Below are positions 1-10,030 of a DNA stretch of 64,000 bases, one piece after another. A program made the position numbers and the translations under genes. The notes under the pieces were generated by a model, which was not told where the DNA came from, searched no databases, and saw nothing but the letters and a program-made list of their open reading frames with translations. The stretch's first letter is position 1. Every line of letters begins with the position of its first letter. The DNA comes from Adenophora triphylla var. japonica. Its lineage: Eukaryota > Streptophyta > Magnoliopsida > Asterales > Campanulaceae. The DNA lies in contig JAFEMH010000734.1 of the NCBI GenBank assembly GCA_022495995.1, positions 1-64,000 on the forward strand. Direction: 5' to 3'.

Positions 1-597
1 GCGGAGTGCTAGCTCGAGGCATGGGGCGAAGGAACTAGTAGGGACCCTGGTTGAACCTTCGGACTTTTAATGCAAGCATCTTCTTATTCAGAGCAAGTAT
101 TTGGATTGGTTTCTTCATCGGTCACCCTAGTGCGGAGAAGATTGATGATCTCAGGCTTTCATTTTGCTAGGGGATTCTTTTGTAGCTAGCGACATTTTGC
201 GAAGGAGCGAGGCTCGGTCGATCACTGCTAATGTGCGAACCGATCCAACTCGGGATTTTCTTGATGGGGATTGGTACGAGAGGCGAGGCAAAGGGATGCA
301 TGGAAAGACGCAAGCTTTGGATAGGCCCAATGTCTTCAAGAGGCTATCGGAGTCTGTCTTTGATCGTCTCGAGGGATGTTACTGGCCGAGGGCTCAAAGC
401 GCAAGAAGGATCGCGAAGACGGTGGTGACCATGTCCGCCGGCCTACCAAGTCAATGAAAGGCTAGATCTTAAGGAGTACCAAGAGATTGCTTTGATAGAT
501 CAATAGTTTTGTTTTATTAGTCTTTTTTTTTTCAAGATTGTTAGCTTAGTAAATTAGTCGTTGTGGTTAGGATTTCCCTTTTGTCATTAATAAAATG
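1..597 (+). other. Tat-1 3' region, possible tail of an antisense accessory gene
   Basis: This part lies beyond the integrase end of Tat-1, in its 3' untranslated region. The plus strand (antisense to Tat-1) holds an open frame at 164-457 ending in TGA, followed by a T-rich stretch and AATAAAA near 589-595, as expected for the end of a plus-strand gene. I recognise no domain in it. Antisense accessory genes occupy the same place in Tat-2 and Tat-3, so a third one is plausible, but the evidence here is weak. It may be plain untranslated sequence. Confidence 0.3.
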
Positions 598-607
598 CGT
601 TTGATTA

Positions 608-766
608 GCACGTGGGGTCTTAGCCTGATGGTTAGGATTCATGGCTTCCAACCTGGAGGTCATGGGTTCGATTCCCACAAAGGTTAGACATTGCCCCTAG
701 CATAGCTAGGCGCCTCGTGAAGTGCATCAAGGGGGAGCGGTGAAATGTGTTGATCCCCTTCTTTCA
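608..766 (+). mobile_element. tRNA-derived SINE with 10-bp target duplication
   Basis: A tRNA-like head holds an RNA polymerase III A box (TAGCCTGATGG, 621-631) and a B box (GGGTTCGATTCCC, 664-676) about 43 bp apart, with a foldable anticodon-like and T-arm region. The tRNA-unrelated body runs to about 766. The 10-mer CGTTTGATTA is found at both edges (598-607 and 767-776), which is the expected target duplication. I cannot name the family. The exact 5' edge could differ by a few bases because the tRNA-like part starts near 612. Confidence 0.75.
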
Positions 767-823
767 CGTTTGATTAATAAAAGGACAAAAGTAGATTTGT
801 TTATTTGATTAGACCGAACCCGG

Positions 824-883
824 AGGCTGCCTACGTTCCTCTTTTACAGCAATTAAATAAGAGGCTCAGGTCTAACGTAGTTC
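824..883 (-). repeat. Conserved Tat 3'-region hairpin motif
   Basis: In the sense of Tat-1 (minus strand) this reads GAACTACG ... CGTAGGCAGCC, with the arms GAACTACG and CGTAG at the two ends. The same layout occurs in the sense strand of Tat-2 at 24723-24761, shortly before its 3' LTR. A weaker third copy lies in the 5' leader of Tat-1 (about 31697-31746). Role unknown; a role in RNA structure or packaging is a guess. Confidence 0.55.
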
Positions 884-974
884 ATTTTTGAGAGAAAAAA
901 GGACAAAATATGGTTCCAGGCCGAAGGATAATCTCGCCCGAGACAAGGCCCCACTTTTTTTTTTATGCACACCC

Positions 975-1098
975 TTTCTTTTGCCCAGACCGCCCCTTTG
1001 GGTTTTCAATCTAGCGGGCTTCTTTTCTTGTGCAAGCTCTAATTTTTGCCTGGGCCGTCCTCTTCGGGATTTTCAACCTAGCGAGTGATTTCTTTTTA
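975..1098. repeat. Two imperfect copies of a ~70-bp unit
   Basis: The strings GACCGCCCCTTTGGGTTTTC and GGCCGTCCTCTTCGGGATTT, each followed by CAA(T/C)CTAGCG, are two diverged tandem units just beyond the integrase stop of Tat-1. They are untranslated, and short tandem duplications of this kind are common in Tat 3' regions. Confidence 0.5.
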
Positions 1099-1108
1099 GG
1101 AGGCCAAG

Positions 1109-1980
1109 TCACGCGAAGTATTTCTTGAGCTTGTCCATGTTGACCGGCTTTGGTAGTTGATCTCCGTCTAGGTCCACCAGCTGAAGGGCTCCCCCTGAGA
1201 ATATTTTCTTCACGATGTAGGGTCCTATCCATCTTGGTCCCCATTTGCCTAGCGGGTTGAAAGGTCCAGGATGATGCTCATGGAGAACCAGGTCACCTAC
1301 TCTGATGTTCCTTGTCTTGACCTTTTTGTTGAAAGCTCTTGCCATTCTTCTTTGGTAAGCTTGGGTGTGCTCGGCTGCCTTCAGCCTCCTTTCGTCTAGC
1401 AGGGCCAACTCTTCGTATCTGCTTTCTAACCAGTCGACCTCGTTCACTTGGTTTTCTAGGAGAACCCTAAGTGATGGTATTTTCAATTCTATTGGCAAGA
1501 CAGCCTCCATTCCGAATGTAAGGGCGTAGGGAGTCTCTCCTGTAGTTGTCCGGACTGAAGTGCGGTATCCCCATAGTGCGAATGGTAACTTGTCGGGCCG
1601 CCTTTTCCACTGGATCGCCATCTTTTCGATGATGGTTTCGATTGTCTTGTTTGCGCTTCAACTTGCCCATTCTGTTTGAGGCACATCGTATAGAGACGAC
1701 TTGTGCCTTGTGATTTTGTACTCGGTTAGGAGGTGATCGGTTTCCTTCTCGAAGTGTGACCCATTATCGGATATCATTTTTGCGGGACCCATGTATCGGC
1801 ATATGATGTTACATTTGATGGAATTCCCGTGACCTTTACGGCATTCAAAACCTTGTAGGAGGCGGCCTCGACCCATTTAGTGAAATAGTCGATGGCTACT
1901 AGGACGAAGCAATGCCATTGGCTCCTGTGGGTGTGACCTTTCCAATCACGTCTATCACCCATTAGTCGAGAATGGCCAAG
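1109..1980 (-). pseudogene. Tat-1 integrase core and C-terminal domain (broken)
   Basis: Integrase inserts element DNA into the host chromosome. Visible in minus-strand order: the first catalytic Asp region (WVIDVIGKVTP, near 1960), FVLVAIDYFTKWVE (1900-1860), ISDNGSHFEKE with the second Asp (about 1770-1740), the NGQVEAQ stretch with the catalytic Glu (about 1660), then GETPYALTFGMEAVLP. It ends with a GPY-type C-terminal module (GPRWIGPYIVKKIFSGG) that stops at 1109. The catalytic residues are all present, but the frame changes at least three times between 1980 and 1620, so no single protein can be made. The last 170 codons are open. It lies directly downstream of the RNase H part. Confidence 0.9.
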
Positions 1981-3267
1981 GAGAAGTCATAGGGTACAGC
2001 GGGGGAAGGCGGTGTATGTTGAGGGTTGGCGTGTATCTGACACTTGTGGCACTTCTTAACCATTTTGGTACAGTCGGCTTCCATGGTTAGCCAAAAGTAC
2101 CCTTGTCTGATGATCTTTTTGGCGAGCATGTTTCCGCTCATGTGGGTTCCACATATGCCTTGATGAACATGGTCCATTATTTCTCGGGCCTCTTCCTCGG
2201 TGGCAGAAAGGAGGTTTTCTTGGGAATGTTTCTTGAATAGACGGCCAGCAGTGATGACGTAATTAGCGGCCAACCTCTTAAGGGCGATCTGATTCTTCTG
2301 GTCTGTCTCAGGTGGGATGGTTCCATCTAGGATGAAATGCCAAATGTCATGGTACCACGGTTTTTCTTCGGAGTTCTCAACAATGGCGCATTCGGATAAC
2401 CATTTGTCTTTGCAGTCATGGAGATCTATAACGGCGCAGTAGGCAGGAGTTGCACGCTGTGTTATTTTGAAGGGTTTGACTGCCTTCCCTTTAGGAATTT
2501 CAACCAAGGAAGCGAGTGTAGCCAATGCATCAGCAAACCAATTTTTGTCTCTAGGGAGATAGTGGAATGAGACATCCTGAAATTGTTGCGCCAACTCTTG
2601 GAGGTGGGCACTGTATCTTTGAAGGGTTGGATCTTGGACCCTCCACTTCTTTAGTATCTGATTGATGATTAACTGTGAGTCCCTAAATACCTCGAGTTCA
2701 GTCACGTTGCGTTTTAGGGATGCCTCAAGCCCCGCTATGCAAGCTTCATATTCTGCGGTGTTGTTGGTGGCGTCAAAGTCAAGACGTATTGCCAGTGGAG
2801 TATAGATGTTGTTAGGGTCTATCAACAACATTCCGATGCCGAACCCTCTCTTGTTGGCTGCGCCATTGAAAAATAATTGCCACTTATTTTCTTCTTCTAT
2901 ACTCATGATGTCCTCATCAGGGAAATCGCGGGTCTTCCCCCTTCGCTTCGTCACAAGGAAATTCGGCCAACTGATCTGCGAATACACTCCCCCTGATGGA
3001 TTTCTGAGTGACGTAAGTGATATCATATCCCACGAGCATGAAGTACCATTTGGCCAGTCTCGAAGACAAATTTGATTTGTCTAGGATGTATTTCAATGGA
3101 TCCATTCTTGCAATGAGACAAACCGGGAAGGCTTCCATATAGTGCTTTAGCCTTTGTGATACCCAAACAAGAGCAGCGCAAGACTTGTCGAGTGGAGAGT
3201 AGTTGATTTCGCTGCCTTGGAATCTGTGGCTGACAAAATATATGGCATTCTCTGTGTGTGAGGCAGG
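1962..3267 (-). pseudogene. Tat-1 RNase H, archaeal-type RNase H and integrase zinc finger
   Basis: A 354-codon open frame (3026-1962) follows an overlapping frame (3138-2917) that holds the end of the classical RNase H (MDPLKYILDKS, SVFADQLAEFP). The main frame shows the second, archaeal-type RNase H (WQLFFNGAANKRGFGIG, with NNTAEYEACIAGLEASL further on), then an integrase HHCC zinc finger (H-x3-H ... CHKCQ). The second RNase H is the hallmark of the Tat lineage. A stop (TAG) lies near 3270 after the MLAQE motif of the tether region. The frame ends near the start of the integrase core. Confidence 0.9.
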
Positions 3268-3872
3268 CTATTCTTGAGCGAGCATAGCCCCTAGTGCATT
3301 GTCACTGACCATGAGGTATAGCTTTAAGGGCTTCTCCTTGTGTGGTGGAACCAGGATGGGTGGGGAAGTTAAGTAATGCTTAACTTTCTCGAATGCTTCT
3401 TGACATTCTTCGGTCCACTCTTGAGGTGCATTTTTCTTGAGTAGCTTGAAGATAGGATCGCACATTGTAGTCAGTTGATTGATGAATTGACTGATATATT
3501 GGAGTCTGTCCATGAATCCCTTTACTTCTTTCTGTGTTCTGGGTGGAGGCATGTCTATATGGCTTTTATCTTGGCGGGGTCTGCTTCTATGCCACGCTCT
3601 GTAACTATGTACCCTAAGACTTTTCCCTTAACCACTCCGAATGAACATTTGACGGGGTTGAGCCTCATCTTGTGCTGTCTCAGTCGATTGAAGAATTTTC
3701 TGAGATCTCTGAAGTGCTGACCATCTGTCCCCTTTGAGTGAACAATCAAGTCGTCCACATATACCTCTATTTCTTTGTGGATCATGTCATGGAATAGTGT
3801 AGTGACTGCTCTTTGGTAGGTAGCCCCAGCATTCTTGAGACCAAACGACATGACCGTGTAACAGAACGTCCC
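3268..3872 (-). pseudogene. Tat-1 reverse transcriptase, C-terminal half
   Basis: This copies element RNA into DNA. The palm motif YVDDL is at 3761-3747 and holds the two catalytic Asp residues. It is preceded by MSFGLKNAGATYQ and followed by the thumb and connection region (FGVVKGKVLGYIV, MPPPRTQKEVKGF). A one-base deletion near 3555 separates the 98-codon and 94-codon frames. The N-terminal half lies 23 kb away at 27000-27300: the frame ...TTPWG at 27001 continues as TFCYTVMSFG here once Tat-2 and one copy of its target duplication are removed. Confidence 0.93.
3868..3872. repeat. Target site duplication of Tat-2, left copy (GTCCC)
   Basis: GTCCC directly precedes the TG of the left LTR of Tat-2. 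The same five bases follow the CA of the right LTR at 27000-27004. Confidence 0.95.
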
Positions 3873-4277
3873 TGTAAGTACCCAAATCCGGATCGTCCAA
3901 ATCCGTCAGAAAGTTAACCGAAATCCGTTAACTGGCCCGCTCCAGGTTAACCGAAACTCGTTAAACTCCCCGTTGCTGTGCCAACGAGACGTCCCGGGAC
4001 TGCCCCGTGCATCCCGACGTCGAACCGTACTTAACACGTGTCATCACACGTAAAAGCACGGCTTTCCCTGAAAAACGCATTTTTCGGCACTTTCCGGGGG
4101 CGTTTCGGACATTTCCCGGACTGTTATTTTAAAAAACGGACAAAACCGGGACCGGGGAACGAATTCCCACATAACTGGTGACTCAGAGGGGCACGTGGCA
4201 GCCATGCCACCTCCCTCTAGTCACCCTTCAATCAAATTCAAAGGGAAAAGATCAAAATACCCCTAATTTGCAAGCCA

Positions 4278-4382
4278 AGTCGTAGGACTCACTGTGCACT
4301 TTTCACGAAATTGCCCGGCCAAGTCCCAGTTTCCAAAATACCCAAAAACCCCCTGGATTCGGTCCAAATCCGTCAGGACTCC
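4278..4382 (+). promoter_or_regulatory. Decayed palindrome pair upstream of Tat-2 5' LTR TATA box
   Basis: AGTCGTAGGACT (4278-4289) and AATCCGTCAGGACT (about 4368-4380) occupy the places where the right LTR has AGTCCGGCCGGACT and AGTCCGTCCGGACT. The right-hand versions are near-perfect palindromes; here they have lost CG steps. Function is inferred only from position. Confidence 0.5.
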
Positions 4383-4398
4383 TCTTGCAATTTTCACC

Positions 4399-4406
4399 TA
4401 TAAATA
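4399..4406 (+). promoter_or_regulatory. TATA box of Tat-2 5' LTR
   Basis: TATAAATA within CACCTATAAATAGAAG, the typical plant core promoter form. It is repeated at the same place in the right LTR (25414-25421). It would start the genomic RNA of Tat-2. Confidence 0.7.
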
Positions 4407-5144
4407 GAAGTTCTTTGTCAAAGCAAAAAAAGGGAAAATTTTACTCCAAAAATCACCACCCTCTCGGCCTAAGCGGTTTTACCCCTTCCGAGCTCCCGTT
4501 TTGTCTCGATTCGCGTGAAACCTTTGTATTTCGATCAAATACGCACCCTACTACTTGAAACAACCTTTCGAATCACTTTCCGTGTCCCGTACACACCTCC
4601 CGAGCCAAAGGAGTCGACCCTAGCCATAGGTATAACTCCCTCTCTCTAAATCTCTCGTTCCGTCTCGGTTTACGCGCCAATCGCTATAACCGTTTCGAAC
4701 GTCGTTATCGAAATGTAGACGCCTCAGTCTAACGGGGTCCGATACGTTTTAGCCCTCGATCCTCTTCTCTTTCCGTAAGAGAAGTAATCACGGGTTAAAA
4801 CGGCGTTCCGAGCCGTTCCGATTACTTTATTGTCATTTATCAATTCCGAATCGATCGATCCGTTGATCGTCCTTTAATTTCTATCATTTACAAATCCTAG
4901 CCGTTTGGCCTCGTTGATCGTCATTTACAATTCCGAGCCGTTTGGCCTCGTTGATCGTCATTTACGAATCCGGATCGTTTGATTCCGTTGATACCGCACT
5001 TTAAATATTGTCATTTACAAAGTCCGACCCGTTTGGATCGTGATAGTATTTACTTTTCAAAAGTCCGAAGTCGCAACCCGATTCGTTGATCGCATATCAT
5101 TTAATACGCATTTTTCCCGTAAAAATCGTTAACAATGTAATGCC

Positions 5145-5600
5145 CGGTTCAAAACCGGAGTTCGTCCGTCGAACTCTCTTTCAAAACGCGCGAAATGACG
5201 TTCGGCCTCCGAACGCTCATCTTCAAACTAAAAGCCGCCATTTGACACTTAAAATCATTTAATACGCATTTTTCCCATAAAAATCGTTAACAATGACTCG
5301 CATGGTTCAAAATCGACGTTTGCCACGCAAACGCTCATTTCAAACTCAAAACCGAAGTTTGCCACGCAAATGCTCATTTTCGTCTCAAAATCGACGTTTG
5401 CCACGCAAACGCTCATTTTCGGCTCAAAATTGACGTTTGCCACGCAAACGCTCATTTTCGTCTCAAAACCGACGTTTGCCACGCAAACGCTCATTTCAAA
5501 CTCAAAACCGACGTTTGTCATTCAAACGCTCGTCTTTTCAAACAAAGTCACCTAATCAAACGTTTGTCATTCAAACCAAGATTAAGCTTGTCATTCAAGC
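5145..5600 (+). repeat. Hairpin array in Tat-2 5' LTR
   Basis: A run of short inverted repeats with 3-5-base loops: CCGGTT-CAA-AACCGG, GAGTTCG-TCCGT-CGAACTC, CGTTCG-GCCTC-CGAACG, then about five copies of CGTTTG-CCACG-CAAACG in ~36-39-bp units (5315-5500), then GTTTG-TCATT-CAAAC and GCTTG-TCATT-CAAGC. Stems differ between units but stay paired. The minus-strand open frame over the units is a by-product of the period. The same series is in the right LTR (26155-26615). Confidence 0.85.
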
Positions 5601-5616
5601 CCCCATTTCAAAAGAC

Positions 5617-5632
5617 ACACACACACACACAC
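5617..5632. repeat. CA dinucleotide run
   Basis: Eight or so ACAC units in the LTR of Tat-2, repeated at about 26633-26648 in the right LTR. Confidence 0.8.
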
Positions 5633-5990
5633 GATTTCGAGAAAGGTAGAAAGACTCGTCATGCGAGGCGTTTCGGGCGATCTCGTAATACTCTACCCGA
5701 AACGTAACTTGACCTCCGAACCTAACAATCTCTGGTACTAAAAAGCTTTTTACTCGTTTTTGCTGCCAATAAAAATGATCCCCTTTTTCAAAGCCTTTTC
5801 CTATGTTTTTGCTACCAATAAAAACGACACCTTTTCACAATAGCCGTTTCTCAACGTTTGGGCTCAAAATACAAAAACCGCGTGGCGACTCCTCATTTTT
5901 CCTTCCCATGAAGCGAGGTCTCAGACACCAACCCCTCCGCGAAAGACAACCGCCTTTCCGCCCTCCGCGCGAAGATCGGGTAATTTCGGT

Positions 5991-6008
5991 TGGCGACTCC
6001 ATTTGGGG
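5991..6008 (+). promoter_or_regulatory. Primer binding site of Tat-2
   Basis: TGGCGACTCCATTTGGGG begins two bases after the left LTR. The primer site of Tat-1 (TGGCGACTCCGCTGGGGA) has the same first ten bases. From memory, sites of this type in Tat and Ogre elements are taken to pair with a tRNA-Arg 3' end; I could not check it. Confidence 0.75.
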
Positions 6009-7690
6009 AGAAGATACTTTTTCAAAACTACCGTTGTTTTCTAAAAAGCCTTCCGTGGGTCAAACTTTCGTTTACCCTTCCTCGTTTTCGTGTGTGTGTG
6101 TTCCTTTAAACCTCGAACGGTTTTTGCTTCAAAGGCATTACATTGTCAACTTTTCAAAATCTTACCATGTTTGTGCATCCCCATTCATGTTTGATTTTCA
6201 TGCTATCTTTTGAACTGCGCATCAAAATTCTTTAAGACACATTCTGAAAAAATCTCTGTTTTACTCAGAAAAAGAATTTTAGTGACCGCACACTACGCGC
6301 ACTTGCTGCCTCGGAACACCGCACTTCACGTGCACTTGTTGCCTCGGTACACTGCACACTACAACCCCTAACCCGGGATGGCCTTATCGGTTGCACTCCA
6401 GGTTGGTGCACGAGACACCTTTCGGGGGCGCACGGGGTCGTCCCAAACATCCCATCCTAGCCCGTGTAAGCCATGCACTCTTTGTGTCACACTTTGTCCA
6501 AGACCCCGGTTGGTTTTTGGCTTAGCTCGTGTCATAAAGCCTAAGTGTATGTTTTTCACGCCGGGCCCCGCTCCGAGTCAAGCTCGAGAGTTTGAGACCG
6601 AAGGTCGTTCCCGACCCGAAGTCTTGAGCTTTTCAGCCTTGACTTTGACGCGGAGCTCTGCCGAAAAATATACCCGAAGGTTCAATGTGACGCCGTGTCA
6701 CCAAACCTCGCCCATTATGTATCGTGCCGGCCACAACTTGGCCAACGCTAAAAAGCTAAGGTCTCTCGCACAAGCGAGTCGGGAGAGGTCATGCCCAAAT
6801 TTTGGCACGATCCCGCCTTAACTTAAGGACGTTGACTTCGACCGTGGCCCGTACGTCACACACGTTGAAAGTTTGCGTGATCGGCTAGCCTTAAGTTCAC
6901 TTTTTCCTTTGTCGGTGGAACTCGCTTGCCTTATCGGACCTCGCTCGGGATAGTCCGTCTGAGAAAGATGATCTACAATGGAAACGAGGGGCTTATAAGC
7001 GTAGTGACGAGATCCAGTGATTAGAGCTCTAGGATTAGTTGCGAAAAAGAAGACTCGCTCTTTTCCAACCGATTAGGACTACGAGAAAACGCGCTTTAAG
7101 TAAACATTAATCGGTAAGCGCACATTGCACAAGCCCGAAAACCTTGAGCCAAATACCCTTTTCCGAAGCCTAAACCCTTCCTTTCGTTCCTGCGGCGAGC
7201 GAGAAAGTGGTTGATTTCCGGGTCGGCGCCTTGCCGGGATCACGATAACGGCGGCGTCGAGACGGTTCTTCGGTTCCCTCGGTTCCCTCGGCCCGGAAAT
7301 TTCCGACATGTCTAGCTCACCGAGAAATCGTGACGGGGAAGGACCCCCGCCACCGTAACGAGATATGACATTGGAAGAAGCCATCCGGGCTTGTGAGGTT
7401 CACAAAGAGGCGAAGAAGATCGGCGGAATTTCGTGGTACGGCTTCGAATGAGCGTGGTATAGCGGCTATCCCCGGTCGGACGGTACTTTTGTCTGGTCGA
7501 GGATGACGATTCCCGAAACCGGTTCACCCAAACCTTCAATCGGGTTCCTCCCCCGCCAACTTACGGGATGCCTTCCAACCAAGGAAAGCAGTAGGACCTA
7601 GGCTCCATGTTGCCACCTCTCGGGGCAACCACTGTCATTTTGGTCGGCCCAGTGCTACTCCTATCACTCTCAATACCACCGGCGCACCGG
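6009..7690 (+). other. Tat-2 5' leader, no recognised gene
   Basis: About 1.7 kb between primer site and the first recognisable gag sequence. It holds two near copies of GCACTTG(C/T)TGCCTCGG (about 6299-6345). Open frames such as 6378-6821 show no domain and differ in frame from gag, so I treat them as chance. No splice signals stand out. Confidence 0.5.
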
Positions 7691-9130
7691 ACCATCTCAT
7701 ATGCCAATATCCCTCAATACCCTCCGGGTTCGTCCCGTTGCCTATACGAATCCTAAACACCGGGGACAAACCCCGATCTGATTCAGAAAAGGCTCCCGTA
7801 TATCTCATATATACCAAGCCTTCCACCTCCAATCACTACCGCTCACGTGGTAGCACCGGCGCCGAGCCTCACGAGTCCACCACTGGACCCAACCTTAGCT
7901 GGATGGTCGAGCAAATGAAAGACACGAAAGCCACCATGAGCGGCTCAAAGCGGGGAAACGCTCAAATCCACGAGATCCGGGAATGGTCACGCCTCTCCCT
8001 GCCAAGTTCGGAATGCGGAGATGGACCGATTCGACGGAACCGAATGTCCTCAAACGCACGTCGACACCTACGTTCTCGGCATGAGAGCAAAAGGAGCAAC
8101 CCTCCGGCAAATGGCCGACCACTTCCGGCATACGCTCAAAAGTTCGGCGTTACGATGGTTTCGAGGGTCAAACTGCGGATCGCCACACACAGGAACGGAT
8201 CGGTAACATCTTCTGGGCGGTACGGATCCAACTTAGAGTGGGAAACAAGTCGCGAGGACTTAATCACCCTGAGCGAGCGGATGAAAGTGTTGGGGAATTC
8301 TACAAGAGATGGAGCTGGAAACTCTCAGAGATCATGGAGCCACTCTCCAAAGATGAACAGATGCGGATCTTCAAGTCCTGCTTAAGACCGTCCATCGAGA
8401 ACTCTCATCGGTCACAATTTCTTCCCGGATCTCCGGGCCATGGTCAATGCCGGCTCACGGTTCGAGAAGGATCTCAAGGAAAAGTTGGCTCTTGCCACGG
8501 CCATATAAATACCGCTCGGCGGTTGCATTCAATCCCGCACCGGCCCCGGCAAAGGGAAAGATACGTCGTCGACTACGTCCATCGGGGACAACGGTCGGGT
8601 AACGAAACCCGGTCCCACAAAGCAACAATTCTACTCGAAGCGGCTGCCGTACACTTCGACAAGTTGGACATGCCACTGAGCAAGATCTTTGGAAGGGTTA
8701 ATCAAGGAGGGTCTCCTTAAGCCCGTTGCCAATTACAAACCCAAAATTCCCGTAGCCAATGCGGACAAGAGCAAATCTTTGCGCCTTCCATCGGTATCAC
8801 GGCCATACCACTGACAACTGTGTGGGGTTACGATACGAAATCCAGAACTTGATAGAAGAAGGCAAGTTGGAGCGCCCCGTGGGCCCAATACGATCGGAAA
8901 CCCTTTTCCGAACAATAACAGCGTGAATTCCATTGAGTGGGTGCCCAAGAAGAGTGCCACGGAACCGGTTTCTCCGCCTCTTTCAGTGGATCCTCCTCTA
9001 ATGTCCACATCGGCTACGATGTTTGCGGCTGCTCACTTTGCACAGTACGAGTCAGAAACGGTCGGAGCAATCCTCCGAGAAAACAAAGAAGAAATCCTCT
9101 CAACGACAGGCGAGAGAAAGATACGAAGGC
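7690..9130 (+). pseudogene. Tat-2 gag (frameshifted)
   Basis: Gag forms the virus-like particle that packages element RNA. A Pro-rich start (around 7700-7850) leads to LPAKFG and MDRFDGTECPQTHVDTYV (about 7998-8075), the start of a retrotransposon gag domain, then GEFYKRWSWKLSEI (about 8290). A zinc-knuckle-like stretch GHTTDNCVGLRYEIQNL (about 8800-8850) and LIEEGKLERP follow. The matching gag of Tat-1 has FNGATCPKSHLETY and CKYHNFTGHDTNSC at the same places. At least four frame changes lie within 1.2 kb. Confidence 0.8.
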
Positions 9131-9429
9131 TGGAGATACCGGTGTAGGTACACTTGGAGAACCCTCGGGAGGTTCGACTACTACGTCTTGTACTCCGGCC
9201 AGTCCTCTTTGCCTCCGGGCCATGCGGCTTTAGAGCGGACGGGGTGGGAAAGCCGAAAAGTCCGTGAGGAAACCGAGTCGAGACCACAGGACAGGAATAC
9301 CTCGGATCTTGGTAATCTTCTTGCCCGGTCGGAAGCCTAACCCTCAGCGGGATCGGCCAAGATTCAATTTGTCCGGCTTAGAGCTCGGACCGGCAAAGGA
9401 AGATCAAGGTCGGCTTGGCAATCGCACTC

Positions 9430-10030
9430 GATCAATGTGCTAACCAAGGCGGCAACCGCCACGGGCGGCCTCAACACACTCCTGAGGTTCCACGGCAAAG
9501 GCTTTACCTCGCAAGAGGAAGGCAGGAAACGGATGGGTGGATGACTCTCCTTCTACGGATAGAGGCGAGATCTACGACTCCCGTTTGTATGGCGGTATGA
9601 TCACGTTACGTGACGAAGACCTACCGAGAGATGCCTCGGGGCACAACGAAGCTCTGTACATCACTCTCAAACTCAACACCATATCACTCCCGGAGTATTG
9701 GTAGATAACGGGTCAGCCGTTAATGTCCTCCCTCTCGGCATGATGCGAGCTCTCCGCATCCATGAAAGCCATCGATTCCGTCGGCTCGGACTATCAAGGC
9801 CTACGACAACTCGTCTCGTCCCATCACAGGGACGGTGACTCTGGAACTCGGTTCGAAACCCCAAATGGTGCCGGCAAAATTCCACGTGATGGACATTCCA
9901 TCCGAGTTCACGGCTCTTTTGGGACGCCCTTGGCTACACCACATGAAAGCCATAGCTTCCACTCTCCATCGGTGTGTTAAAGTTCATTAACCGGCGGGAG
10001 ATCTTGAAGTCATCCGAGGGGATAGTTTCC
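9430..10030 (+). pseudogene. Tat-2 protease, first copy
   Basis: The aspartic protease cuts the polyprotein. HNEALYITLKLN (about 9640-9675) is followed by GVLVDNGSAVNVLPLGM (9692-9742), with the catalytic Asp in the VDNGSA form usual for this lineage, then by LLGRPWLHHMKAIASTLHRC (about 9917-9975). A second, complete protease follows 3 kb later (13010-13320) in the same strand and frame order. Several frameshifts. Confidence 0.8.

Larger units (their letters stand above)
3873..5988 (+). repeat. Tat-2 5' LTR
   Basis: It starts TGTAAGTACCC at the target duplication and matches the right LTR (24891-26999) along its whole length, with scattered substitutions and small indels seen by eye. It holds a TATA box (4399-4406), a diverged run of ~37-bp units with GTTGATCGTCATTTAC (about 4860-5000), a hairpin-rich array (5145-5600) and a CA run (5617-5632). 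The last base is G where the right copy has A. Confidence 0.95.

Noticed and set aside
612..684. A functional tRNA gene
   Set aside because: Box A and B are present, but acceptor ends do not pair and a SINE body with target duplication surrounds it.
5255..5521. Minus-strand repeat protein in the Tat-2 LTR (also 26272-26538)
   Set aside because: The 36-39-bp hairpin units keep the frame open by chance; it lies inside an LTR with no start context or domain.
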